From assembly GCA_021734825.1 (NCBI GenBank), contig JAIPIE010000028.1, positions 1 through 9,868 of the forward strand: a stretch of DNA of 9,868 bases. The letters are read 5' to 3'. Below, piece after piece: positions 1 to 6,811 of the stretch (within the stretch, counting starts at the first letter, position 1; the number at the start of each line of letters is the position of its first letter). The stretch is from Patescibacteria group bacterium. Lineage in GTDB: Bacteria > Patescibacteriota > Patescibacteriia > Patescibacteriales > UBA12465. Made by a program: the position numbers and the translations under genes. Under the pieces are notes generated by a model that had not been told where the DNA came from, searched no databases, and was given only the letters and a program-made list of their open reading frames with translations.

Positions 1-24
1 GTTAGGACGATAGCTCTTTTTCAG

Positions 25-816
25 TTATACAGATTGAGTGGAGGAGTTCACTCTTTTTTTAATATCTTTATCAACAAATATGTTAAAAGTTCTATCTCTA
101 AAACCATTATCTATAAAATTAACTGCCCCCATATTTGCTTTCAAATATTTAACTAATGCAATTTTATATTTATCACCACTAACAATATGCGCCGATAATT
201 TGACATCATAACTAACCGCTCCAATTAACAAATCTACTAGTTGTAGTAAATCATTAGCCTTAGAGTCAAATCGACAAACACCAGCCATAGTTAATCTTCT
301 ATTTCTATTATTCATTTCCCTTTTAATATTGACTTCATACTTAACAGTATTAGGCGTTGTTATATAGTCTGCTATTAAAATTAATATCTCCTTAGGCGAC
401 AGAACAGCCTCTTGTAATAATTTCATAGTCAAATCCTCATAAATCTGCCACGGCTCCCGAGAAAAATTATTATAAAAATAGTCACCCTCTTTATCAATCG
501 TGTATGAATAAAAATTTACACCTTTAGTGTCAAAAAATGAATCAATAACAAATTTTGCAAAATCTAAATTATTTCTAGATAGTTTATTAAATTTTAATTC
601 ATCAAAAAACTTCCTTTTACTTCTTTCATAACAAATTTTACTGCTTAAATAATATGGTTGAGATATTTTAATAATACCAATTGTAAATAATGGATCATTC
701 ACGTTACTCAAACTACCAGATTCATCAAAAAAACAAAATTTTGACCATATTTGATCATAATCAGACAACTTTAAATCTCTCGTTTCTATTTCCTTATGAA
801 ATTTAAAAAAACTCAT
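25..816 (-). CDS. DUF3800 domain protein A (263 aa)
   Basis: The protein has the two hallmarks of DUF3800: an N-terminal D-E-S-G motif (D31-E32-S33-G34) after a short hydrophobic strand, and a C-terminal 'DSKANDLLQLVDLL' segment (D184-S185-K186, Q192, D195). A further acidic residue, D150, follows the strand ILILIA. Together D31, D150, D184 and D195 could form an acidic metal-binding site of RNase H type; that is inference, since the family has no settled function. The 30 residues before DESG are an extension absent from the second DUF3800 protein in this window, and there is no internal Met before residue 132, so the ATG at 816 is kept. No Shine-Dalgarno sequence or clear promoter is seen. 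No signal peptide or membrane segment is visible, so it is probably cytoplasmic. It is AT-rich and sits beside a repeat and an RNA gene, which fits an accessory region. The family call is solid, the role unknown. Confidence 0.85.
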   Translation of the reverse strand: MSFFKFHKEIETRDLKLSDYDQIWSKFCFFDESGSLSNVNDPLFTIGIIKISQPYYLSSKICYERSKRKFFDELKFNKLSRNNLDFAKFVIDSFFDTKGVNFYSYTIDKEGDYFYNNFSREPWQIYEDLTMKLLQEAVLSPKEILILIADYITTPNTVKYEVNIKREMNNRNRRLTMAGVCRFDSKANDLLQLVDLLIGAVSYDVKLSAHIVSGDKYKIALVKYLKANMGAVNFIDNGFRDRTFNIFVDKDIKKRVNSSTQSV

Positions 817-947
817 AATATTTAAAATTAATTGTAATAATTGCTAGCATTACTATCACGATGACATAAAAAATACCCGCTTAACACATCTTAATAATAA
901 CTTAACATCTATGATATAAAGCGACAGTCTTATTTTTTATATTCTAA

Positions 948-1082
948 CACAAGCCCTATGAAGCCAGCTTAAATTAGTTATGAAGTCAAAAGATTGAAAT
1001 ACAGACCTAATAACCCAAGAGCCACAAACTAAAACACACCTTTACGGTGGGTTTTATTGAATAAACTTATAGAGAAATCAAA
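948..1082. repeat. Repeat block, copy 1, upstream of DUF3800 gene A
   Basis: This block shares two conserved ends with 2140-2241. The left end (948-973, CACAAGCCCTATGAAG then CCAGCTTAAA) matches 23 of 26 bases. The right end (1051-1082, GTTTTATTGAATAAAC then TTATAGAGAAATCAAA) matches 30 of 32. Between them the sequence differs in content and length, but each copy has a hairpin abutting the right end: here AAAACACACC (1031-1040) with GGTGGGTTTT (1046-1055), 9 of 10 pairs. The hairpin has T runs on both strands, so it may also end transcription. The block starts 132 bp upstream of the gene A start. Function unknown. Confidence 0.75.
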
Positions 1083-1118
1083 AATCTTGAAGTGCTAATA
1101 TAAACCAATTTCATCACC

Positions 1119-1147
1119 TTGACTTTTAAGATTAATGATTCTATAAT
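1119..1147 (+). promoter_or_regulatory. Strong sigma-70-type promoter for the small RNA
   Basis: The -35 box TTGACT (1119-1124) and the -10 box TATAAT (1142-1147) are separated by exactly 17 bp, giving 11 of 12 consensus bases. Transcription should start near 1153-1156. No open reading frame follows; the first possible starts (GTG at 1161, ATG at 1181 and 1218) meet stops within a few codons. It therefore drives the non-coding RNA ending at 1302. Confidence 0.85.
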
Positions 1148-1153
1148 TATTAA

Positions 1154-1302
1154 TAGGAGTGTGCAATAATAGCTTTTGAAATGCTCTAGTGTTCCCTTGG
1201 AGAGTCTGAGGCATAGATGAGAAATCATTTATAAAACTGGAGATTCACATCTTAAAAGACGCTACTTCTAATAAAGAATGTCTGCTACGGCAGGCATTTT
1301 TT
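1154..1302 (+). ncRNA. Small non-coding RNA, rod-like, possibly 6S-like
   Basis: A transcript of about 149 nt runs from a near-perfect promoter to an intrinsic terminator and contains no usable reading frame. It folds into one long interrupted rod. CTTTTGAAATG (1173-1183) pairs with CATCTTAAAAG (1248-1258), 10 of 11. CTCTAGT (1184-1190) pairs with ACTGGAG (1236-1242). ATAGATGA (1213-1220) and TCATTTAT (1225-1232) form an apical hairpin closed by a GAAA loop. A weaker closing stem joins the 5' end (around 1156-1160) to ACTTC (about 1264-1268). The G-U pairs are valid only in the plus-strand RNA. A single rod with a large internal loop (1191-1212 opposite 1233-1235) resembles the 6S RNA that binds RNA polymerase, but I do not recognise 6S consensus bases, so that identity is tentative. 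It converges on DUF3800 gene B. Confidence 0.7.
1277..1302 (+). terminator. Intrinsic terminator of the small RNA
   Basis: AATGTCTGC (1277-1285) pairs with GCAGGCATT (1290-1298) across a TACG loop, with one U-G wobble, followed by a run of six T (1297-1302). The T run and wobble favour the plus strand. Confidence 0.85.
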
Positions 1303-1349
1303 GTTGTATAAAATGTTTCTTTAAAAAAATTAACTGTCCTGAATATTAA

Positions 1350-1994
1350 TTAAAAAAATTCTTTACCCTCACCGATGAAATTATTTTTTAAAATTTTAAA
1401 ACTTTCCTCACCGAGTCTGCCTTTTTCAAAATATCGCGCAATTGCACCAGATATCCAATCTGCAATCTGAATATTTCTGTTAGCCTTTGAGTCAATCATT
1501 TTAACCTCAATAAGCGTATTTGGAGAACAGAATGGAGCTAAGTGTAAAATAATAGCATCTTCAAAATTTTTTTTAGTCATTCCTTTGAGATGTTTTTGAT
1601 CGCAAAAAATATGGATTGCTCTGTCGTCAACTGGTAAATATTGTTCTAACACTTCAGCCACGATATTGGTATACAATGTGCCCGTATTTATTTTGTTCTT
1701 CTTATTACGATAACTTGTTGGAATATTTTTTCTCAAAAGAAAACCAAAATGAATACGTATGTCCATTCCCGCAATATGTTTTAAAGTTCTTAGCCTAAGA
1801 TCATCATCTATGCCGGTAGAGGACCATTTAACCTCACTCTGACCACGCATCTTACGTGGAAATTTAGTACGAATCCATTTTATTAAAGCCTTATTTGTGC
1901 GGCGTTGGTCACCAACAGTAAAAGAGCCAATAATAAAATATTCCTCATGATTATGCGTAGTAAAGTCTCCACTCTCGTCTAAAAATATATGCAT
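1350..1994 (-). CDS. DUF3800 domain protein B (214 aa)
   Basis: A compact DUF3800 protein that starts almost at the signature: D6-E7-S8-G9. The other family positions follow in order: D132 after the strand AIHIF, D168-S169-K170 and 'NIQIADWISGA' with D179. These acidic residues mirror D31, D150, D184 and D195 of protein A, so the two share a fold, but the rest of the sequence is only distantly related, so this is not a recent duplication. The family is uncharacterised; a nuclease-like role is inference. No signal peptide or membrane segment is seen. The ATG at 1994 is supported by its position five residues before DESG and by an extended -10 element just upstream that would give a very short leader. 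The gene is flanked by a small RNA gene pointing toward its 3' end and by a 17-bp perfect inverted repeat and a repeat block upstream. Confidence 0.88.
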   Translation of the reverse strand: MHIFLDESGDFTTHNHEEYFIIGSFTVGDQRRTNKALIKWIRTKFPRKMRGQSEVKWSSTGIDDDLRLRTLKHIAGMDIRIHFGFLLRKNIPTSYRNKKNKINTGTLYTNIVAEVLEQYLPVDDRAIHIFCDQKHLKGMTKKNFEDAIILHLAPFCSPNTLIEVKMIDSKANRNIQIADWISGAIARYFEKGRLGEESFKILKNNFIGEGKEFF

Positions 1995-2007
1995 AGGCTT
2001 AAAAATT

Positions 2008-2016
2008 GTTATACCA
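2008..2016 (-). promoter_or_regulatory. Extended -10 promoter of DUF3800 gene B
   Basis: On the minus strand TGG precedes TATAAC (2013-2008), an extended -10 element (TGn plus 5 of 6 consensus). No good -35 box lies 17 bp upstream. The start would fall near 2001, only about 7 nt before the ATG, which suggests a nearly leaderless mRNA and fits the absence of a Shine-Dalgarno sequence. Confidence 0.45.
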
Positions 2017-2066
2017 AAACTGTGCTTGTGAATATAAACGCTTTTAAGTAATAATTAAGCAGATAC

Positions 2067-2106
2067 AATATTAACACTCTTATTTGAACATAAGAGTGTT
2101 AATATT
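2067..2106. repeat. Perfect 17-bp inverted repeat
   Basis: AATATTAACACTCTTAT (2067-2083) is followed by a TTGAAC loop and its exact reverse complement (2090-2106). Neither strand has a proper T run after it, so it is a poor terminator. It lies 54 bp upstream of the -10 of DUF3800 gene B and 33 bp from repeat copy 2. It could be an operator, an insulator or a remnant of a mobile element end. Confidence 0.8.
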
Positions 2107-2139
2107 TACTCATCCTCTAATTCAATTGAATTACTATAG

Positions 2140-2241
2140 CACAAAGCCTATGAAGACAGCTTAAAAAATACCTAAAACCCACCCCGTGCCGAAGGCTATA
2201 CGGGAGTGAGTTTTATTGAATAAACTTAAAGAGAAATTAAA
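2140..2241. repeat. Repeat block, copy 2, upstream of DUF3800 gene B
   Basis: This is the partner of 948-1082. The left end is 2140-2165 and the right end 2210-2241. The core hairpin is larger here: AAAACCCACCCCGT (2174-2187) pairs with ACGGGAGTGAGTTTT (2200-2214), with GCC/GGC inside. One C-A mismatch becomes a G-U pair when read on the minus strand, hinting that the minus-strand RNA is the folded form. It begins 146 bp upstream of the gene B start, close to the distance seen for gene A. Confidence 0.75.
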
Positions 2242-2379
2242 TTATCTAGCGGTATCGCTGTAAGCAATAGCGCGGACGATATTCCAGTCTAAAGGATTAA
2301 CCAGATCATGTCTGTAGACATGCTCGCCACGTTTTACGTGGGCGGAAACTAAGAATAACTGTCTTCTCGCTAAACACAA
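2242..2379. other. Hairpin cluster without a gene
   Basis: No reading frame is supported. Several short hairpins follow one another: CGCTGT with ATAGCG (2256-2272, the G-U pair valid on plus), CATGTC with GACATG around a TGTA loop (2307-2322), and CCACG with CGTGG (2327-2341). A terminator follows at 2380-2405. This could be a plus-strand RNA running from the repeat into the terminator, or the 3' trailer of the surface-layer mRNA beyond its terminator. I find no convincing promoter. Confidence 0.35.
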
Positions 2380-2405
2380 AAGAGCCCCGTAAAAACGGGG
2401 CTCTT
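2380..2405 (-). terminator. Terminator of the surface-layer-like gene
   Basis: AAGAGCCCCGT (2380-2390) and ACGGGGCTCTT (2395-2405) form a perfect 11-bp stem with a 4-nt loop. On the minus strand it is followed by TTGTGTTT, and it sits 71 bp past the stop codon of the large gene. It may also work on the plus strand. Confidence 0.85.
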
Positions 2406-2475
2406 ATTGTTTCCGACTAACCTGTCAGATGAGGCCAATTAATTAAAGGAAATTGGGAAAACTTAGAACGCAGAG

Positions 2476-5400
2476 CTATTCGCTTAAAGTAGCGCCAATA
2501 ACTTCTGATACATTCATGTAAGTAGCTGTCAAAGGTGTTCCAGTTGTTAAACCGTCACCAATGTAATCTACATCACCAGCACCTGCTACATCAGCAAGAC
2601 TAGTTTGTACATATTCACCTACAGTAGAAGAGGTTGTAACGTCACCAGTAATAACTAATGTTACTGTACCGTCAAGTTTACCGCTTCCAGATAAGCCCTG
2701 CAACTCACCAGTTAACCAAGCAATGGAACCAGAAGTATTGCCATCACCTAAAGTGGTGATATCACCAGCTACCTTAGTAGCTGTTCCTTCAATCTGGGCA
2801 TATGCATTGGTAATAGTGGTTGAAGCGCTCTTACTAACAGTGAATGAGATAGCATCAAGATAAGCCATCAATTCTTCGTTGGAAGTATTTCTGTTAGAAC
2901 CGTTATCAAATACAAATGTGTATTTGCCTAAAGTCTTAGCAGTACCACCAGTCAAAAGACCATCATCCATTGCATTCGCAATAGTAGTTAACAGAGAACC
3001 AGTAATAGTCGCTGTCTTAGAAGTAGTAGCGGCTTGTGACCACTCACCTGCACCAATAGTGCCATCAGCAGATACTGCTAAAGTAATAGCTGTACCGGAA
3101 TTTTCACCAGTAGCAGTAATACTGCTCGCAGCGGCAGGGATGTTGTAAACAACTGTCTGACCGTAGTCGGCTGTAGCAGAAGCATCACCTAATACATTCA
3201 TGCCTTTTGAATTAACCTGAACGAATAATGATGTTGCTTGATCAGCTGGGAATACGTAGTCAAATGGATCGAATACAACGTTGCCACTTGTTGCTGGGAT
3301 TGCAGAAGCTACTACAGTACCAGACGCTGTTACTAAGGAAACGGTAGCAATATCATCAGATCCAGAGGTACCTCCTTCATCTAATGAAAGCTTAGTAACC
3401 TTAATAGGTTCATTAGTGGTGGTGAATTTCAATTCAGCTAAATAACGGTCAGCAGGAAGTGAAGCTCCAGCTAATAACTGAGCATCTTCATCAGCAATAC
3501 CATTATTAGTTAACAATTCAACCTTGATTGTACCAACAGTGGCGGTTGTAACAGTTCCAGAAACGCCGGAGATGGTAGTGCCATCAGCATTTTCTGTTAC
3601 AGCATCATTACTAGATACTGCTCTACTAACAACGTCGTCAGCTGATTCCATTTCTAAATCAAAGCTTCCAGCAGCAGTAATAGTTGAAGCAAAAGTAGCT
3701 TTAACCATTAAACTAACAGTCTGACCTGCAGGAATAACATTGTAGGCAGTATTTAATGAATTGAAAGTAATATAACCATCAGCTCCACCTGTTGTTTCTA
3801 CAATACCATTAGACACAGACTTCAATAAGTTACCATTTAAATATAAATCTAATTTGGTAATATCTGAATCAGTGAAAGCGGCATCAGTACCAAGAGTAGA
3901 GATGGTTACTGTCTGCAATTTAACACTGTCAGCTGTACCAGCCTTTAATGAAGCTTGGTAAACAACAATGTCAGATGCACCACCAACTACAGTTTGTGTT
4001 TGTAATGCGGTTGGAGACCAAGTCAAGGCAGCAGCTTTAATAGTAGTTACAGCAGAAGTTACACTACTTGGAGTAACGTCAGTGATTGAAGAACCAGAAA
4101 CGTCACCAGTAATAGTCATAGCGGCACCACCTAAGGTAACCTTTAATGTATCACCGTCATCAATTTCTGCGCTAGTAGTATCACTCATATCAGCACGAAC
4201 TTGGAATACTTTAGCAACATCCTTAACTAGAGCGATTTCATCAGTCATAGATAAGGTCCATGCAGTATCACTAACATGTGTTGCAGTGATATCGTAAACT
4301 CCACCAGTTGCAACATCAACCATCTCAACATTCTCAATCTCACCAGCGGCTAATCCAGTACCTTGAATTTCAAAGGTATTAGAACCGTTATCAACAATTT
4401 GTTCAATTGTTGCATTTTCACCGTTGGACTTAAGAGATATAGTGGCTAGAACAACATTGTTATCACCAATCTTAACATCTTTGGCTGGAGTTGCAGAGTT
4501 ATCCATGTCGATAGTAAATTGACCTGTTCCTAATGTAACTGTAATACCTTCAGTTGTAGTATCTAGAGTTGCAAAAGAAGTGGATGTTAATTGAACACCG
4601 AAACCATAGGATTGTCCCAAGAAAACAAAGTCTCCTCTGTCCTTGATATATAAAGTAAAGGTATCGTTGTTATTAGTAACACCTAAGTCACCTCTTACTT
4701 CAACATTCACACTATCACCATTTGTGATCTTGTAGTTATTTAAGTTGAAGGTAGCATATTTATCAGCATAAGTACCATCGGCAACTTCAGTGCCATCAAT
4801 AAACAACTTCAGATTGCTAACGATGCCAGCTGTATCAGTGCCACCATTTCTGAATCTTAGTTGTTGGGCTAAAACATCTTCATGTGCAGCAGCTAAATCA
4901 AAACTAGCTAATAAAATATTGTCCTCACCAAATTGGTTAGAACTATCAGTGCCAACAGCATTACTTAAAGTAACAGTACCTAAAGTAGTACCTGAAACAA
5001 TTGACATTTGATTGCTTTGAATTGGGAAGGAACCAGTAACACTTGCTCCAGAAGAGATAATATCAGAAGCAGACTCAATACCGATAACAAAATTACCAGT
5101 CTGGCTAGCTTCAATAGTAGCTCCAACAGTTAAAGTCTTAGTCGTACCAGCACTAACTTTAATTGGGGTAGAGAAATTAAATATAGCTTCTCTATCAGCA
5201 TTAAAATTCTTAGAAGTGCCTACTTTAAGTCCATTGTCATAGAAAGTTGCATCATCGATATAAGTAGCAACACCTAGACCAAAAGCAGTCAACTTGATGC
5301 TGGAAACATTAATATCACCATCAGAGGCAGCTGTTAAGTTGATCTTTAAAAAGTCAACTGGAGCCGCAGCTGGGATACCCATGCCAGCAGGAGTGTTAGA

Positions 5401-6132
5401 TGCTAAAGCAACAGTTAAACCGGAACCGGTAATAACTGTTCCACCAACGGAACCAGATGGTTTAGAGAAATCCTCCATACCAGTGATAGTTGCACCGGAA
5501 GCAGTCAAAGTCATAGTAGTAGTAACGATGTTACTATAACTAAAACGATTAGCTGTGAAAGCAGCGTCACTACCAATCATACGATAGTTGGTACCATCAA
5601 AGTAATAAACGCTAGCATTGTTAGCATTCTTTAATAATGTACCAGCTGGGTATGTACCGGATACTAAAGGAGTACCGATAGTGTAATTGGTGAAGAAAGA
5701 GTCAGCTACGTCAACAACCTTAGAGGCCCAATCTGCGCCAAATAAAGCGATTGCGTCAGCTTCACTCTGTACCCAACGTAAAGTACCATCAGCAGAGACG
5801 GCATATACCTTAGGATCGGTAGTAATCTTAACAAGATTAGTACCAGGTCTCATTGTAACGTTAGAACCTAAAGGATAGGTCTGTAATTCAGAAGCAGGGA
5901 TTGTAACCACGCCACTGAAATCACTGTACCAAGAGAAATATACGGATTCACTAGGGAAAACGTATCTCTTACCATCAGCACCAAGGTAATAAACGGAGGA
6001 TAAACCATCCATTTTAATCAAATCACCAGCTTGAGCAGATGCGTTAGCAGGGCTCAAAGAGGCAAAACCGCTCATAACAGCGATTGACATTACCATTACG
6101 CTGAGGGTTAAAAATTTGCGTAATTTTTTCAT
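2476..6132 (-). CDS. Secreted surface-layer-like protein (1218 aa)
   Basis: A signal peptide covers about residues 1-33 (KKLRK, hydrophobic core, cleavage after ANASA). Next come three related repeats: VYYLGADGKRYVFP (47-60), VYAVSADGTLRWVQ (109-122) and VYYFDGTNYRMIG (175-187). This N-terminal arrangement is typical of surface-layer-like proteins of Patescibacteria. The rest is Thr/Ser/Ala/Gly/Val-rich and beta-sandwich-like. Five strands of the form V-x-AG-x-T-x-x-L-x-V-x-A recur at about 324-340, 468-482, 635-648, 799-814 and 959-974, implying about five tandem modules of roughly 145-167 residues. I see no cysteine, no C-terminal membrane anchor and no sortase motif, so attachment is probably through self-assembly. 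The ATG at 6132 is fixed by the signal peptide. It is probably monocistronic, ending at the strong terminator at 2380-2405. The surface-layer role is inferred, not proven. Confidence 0.88.
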   Translation of the reverse strand: MKKLRKFLTLSVMVMSIAVMSGFASLSPANASAQAGDLIKMDGLSSVYYLGADGKRYVFPSESVYFSWYSDFSGVVTIPASELQTYPLGSNVTMRPGTNLVKITTDPKVYAVSADGTLRWVQSEADAIALFGADWASKVVDVADSFFTNYTIGTPLVSGTYPAGTLLKNANNASVYYFDGTNYRMIGSDAAFTANRFSYSNIVTTTMTLTASGATITGMEDFSKPSGSVGGTVITGSGLTVALASNTPAGMGIPAAAPVDFLKINLTAASDGDINVSSIKLTAFGLGVATYIDDATFYDNGLKVGTSKNFNADREAIFNFSTPIKVSAGTTKTLTVGATIEASQTGNFVIGIESASDIISSGASVTGSFPIQSNQMSIVSGTTLGTVTLSNAVGTDSSNQFGEDNILLASFDLAAAHEDVLAQQLRFRNGGTDTAGIVSNLKLFIDGTEVADGTYADKYATFNLNNYKITNGDSVNVEVRGDLGVTNNNDTFTLYIKDRGDFVFLGQSYGFGVQLTSTSFATLDTTTEGITVTLGTGQFTIDMDNSATPAKDVKIGDNNVVLATISLKSNGENATIEQIVDNGSNTFEIQGTGLAAGEIENVEMVDVATGGVYDITATHVSDTAWTLSMTDEIALVKDVAKVFQVRADMSDTTSAEIDDGDTLKVTLGGAAMTITGDVSGSSITDVTPSSVTSAVTTIKAAALTWSPTALQTQTVVGGASDIVVYQASLKAGTADSVKLQTVTISTLGTDAAFTDSDITKLDLYLNGNLLKSVSNGIVETTGGADGYITFNSLNTAYNVIPAGQTVSLMVKATFASTITAAGSFDLEMESADDVVSRAVSSNDAVTENADGTTISGVSGTVTTATVGTIKVELLTNNGIADEDAQLLAGASLPADRYLAELKFTTTNEPIKVTKLSLDEGGTSGSDDIATVSLVTASGTVVASAIPATSGNVVFDPFDYVFPADQATSLFVQVNSKGMNVLGDASATADYGQTVVYNIPAAASSITATGENSGTAITLAVSADGTIGAGEWSQAATTSKTATITGSLLTTIANAMDDGLLTGGTAKTLGKYTFVFDNGSNRNTSNEELMAYLDAISFTVSKSASTTITNAYAQIEGTATKVAGDITTLGDGNTSGSIAWLTGELQGLSGSGKLDGTVTLVITGDVTTSSTVGEYVQTSLADVAGAGDVDYIGDGLTTGTPLTATYMNVSEVIGATLSE

Positions 6133-6164
6133 AAGTAATAATTAAATCATTTGCGATTGTCCAC

Positions 6165-6191
6165 ACAATAGTAGCGTGAACTAAACGTCAA
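6165..6191 (-). promoter_or_regulatory. Possible promoter of the surface-layer-like gene
   Basis: On the minus strand TTGACG (6191-6186) and TATTGT (6170-6165) are 15 bp apart, shorter than the usual 17. The leader would be about 25-30 nt. This is the best match upstream of the gene but weak for one expected to be highly expressed. Confidence 0.3.
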
Positions 6192-6744
6192 ATAATAAGG
6201 TTTGGATTTTCAAGCTGATTTTTCTTATTCTTTTAAAAAATTCTTGTTCTGTTTTTAATCAAAGTAAATTTATTTGGATAAAAGCAAGTATTTTATAGAT
6301 TGATCGGAATCCCGCTCCACCAACACATCGGTTGAAGCAGGCTTTTTAGGACTGGCAAAAACAATTAAGATCTACCAACCTGTAAAGCTTGTTTAGCCGA
6401 GGCTGGAGAAAAGCTTAATCAATCTACGGGAACTTGAATTATCTAAACAGATAAACTCTTAATGTCAAAACATTGAAGAATAATCGTTTAGAACAGGATA
6501 ATCGGTCTGAAAAAACATTCTAAATTTATAATGAGCGAAGTCTTCCCTTACGGGATTCGACCTTGATCAGACTCGCTTTAACCCAGGCTAACCGGCAGTA
6601 GTAGATAAATCCACCGCTGTCGGAGTCACCAGGATTTATTAATTTATCTTCTTTACGATCCATATCGGAAGAATTCAGTAATCTGATCTTCTAAAAAGGC
6701 ATCGACTCAGAAAGATAAACTAATAAACACCGGCGACCGTATTA

Positions 6745-6772
6745 ATTCAAGATTCAAGATTCAAGATTCAAG
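6745..6772. repeat. Four tandem copies of ATTCAAG
   Basis: Four exact 7-bp units (6745-6751, 6752-6758, 6759-6765, 6766-6772) are followed by a degenerate fifth, ATTAAG. The last two units form the 5' arm of a terminator-like hairpin, so slippage here would shift the register of that hairpin. Confidence 0.85.
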
Positions 6773-6802
6773 ATTAAGTAATTTTTGAATTTTGAATTTT
6801 TT
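6759..6802 (+). terminator. AT-rich plus-strand terminator
   Basis: ATTCAAGATTCAA (6759-6771) pairs with TTGAATTTTGAAT (6785-6797), 13 pairs including one G-U that is valid on the plus strand, followed by six T (6797-6802). It faces the end of the DUF5667 gene, whose stop codon is at 6812-6814. The minus strand lacks a T run. Confidence 0.55.
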
Positions 6803-6811
6803 AATTGTTAA

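Larger units (their letters stand above)
6296..6802 (+). ncRNA. Large structured RNA candidate with an H-type pseudoknot
   Basis: No protein gene is supported here, but helices are dense. TAGATTGAT (6296-6304) pairs with ATCAATCTA (6418-6426). Local hairpins include TTATCT-AAAC-AGATAA (6439-6454) and AATGT-CAAA-ACATT (6461-6474). TTTAGAA pairs with TTCTAAA (6487-6493 with 6518-6524). GCG-A-AGTCT pairs with AGACTCGC around TCCC-TTAC-GGGA (6534-6576). The clearest element is a pseudoknot: CCGGCAG (6592-6598) with CTGTCGG (6617-6623), interlocked with GATAAATCC (6604-6612) and GGATTTATT (6632-6640). Its loops of 5, 4 and 8 nt are sterically reasonable. Both wobble pairs work only in the plus-strand RNA, and a plus-strand terminator follows. 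I looked for tmRNA, RNase P and SRP RNA hallmarks and found none convincing. The 5' end is uncertain; only a weak promoter (TTGGAT and TAGATT, about 6275-6301) is visible. Confidence 0.5.

Noticed and set aside
1616..1798. A 60-codon plus-strand frame
   Set aside because: It lies wholly antisense to DUF3800 gene B, which has all its family motifs.
948..2241. An integron cassette array with attC sites
   Set aside because: The conserved ends of the two blocks are not complementary to each other and lack the RYYYAAC/GTTRRRY core sites; no integrase gene is in the window.
2879..5878. Several plus-strand open frames of 63-109 codons
   Set aside because: All are antisense to the surface-layer-like gene, whose signal peptide, repeats and length are convincing; the antisense frames show only low-complexity V/A/S/P-rich translations.
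6296..6430. A tmRNA, with a tag frame starting GCA at 6356 and ending TAG at 6394
   Set aside because: The possible 13-codon tag ends in KLV rather than the usual hydrophobic ALAA-like end, and no tRNA-like ends with GGG..., GGATTCGAC in place and a T-arm are found around it. A lone GGATTCGAC at 6553 is not followed by a tag region of the right length.
6745..6772. A CRISPR array
   Set aside because: The units are 7 bp and directly adjacent, with no spacers.
6133..6811. RNase P RNA or SRP RNA
   Set aside because: The GAGGAAAGTCC and ACAGAA segments in proper order for RNase P, and the GGAAG/GCAGCC core of SRP RNA, are absent on both strands.
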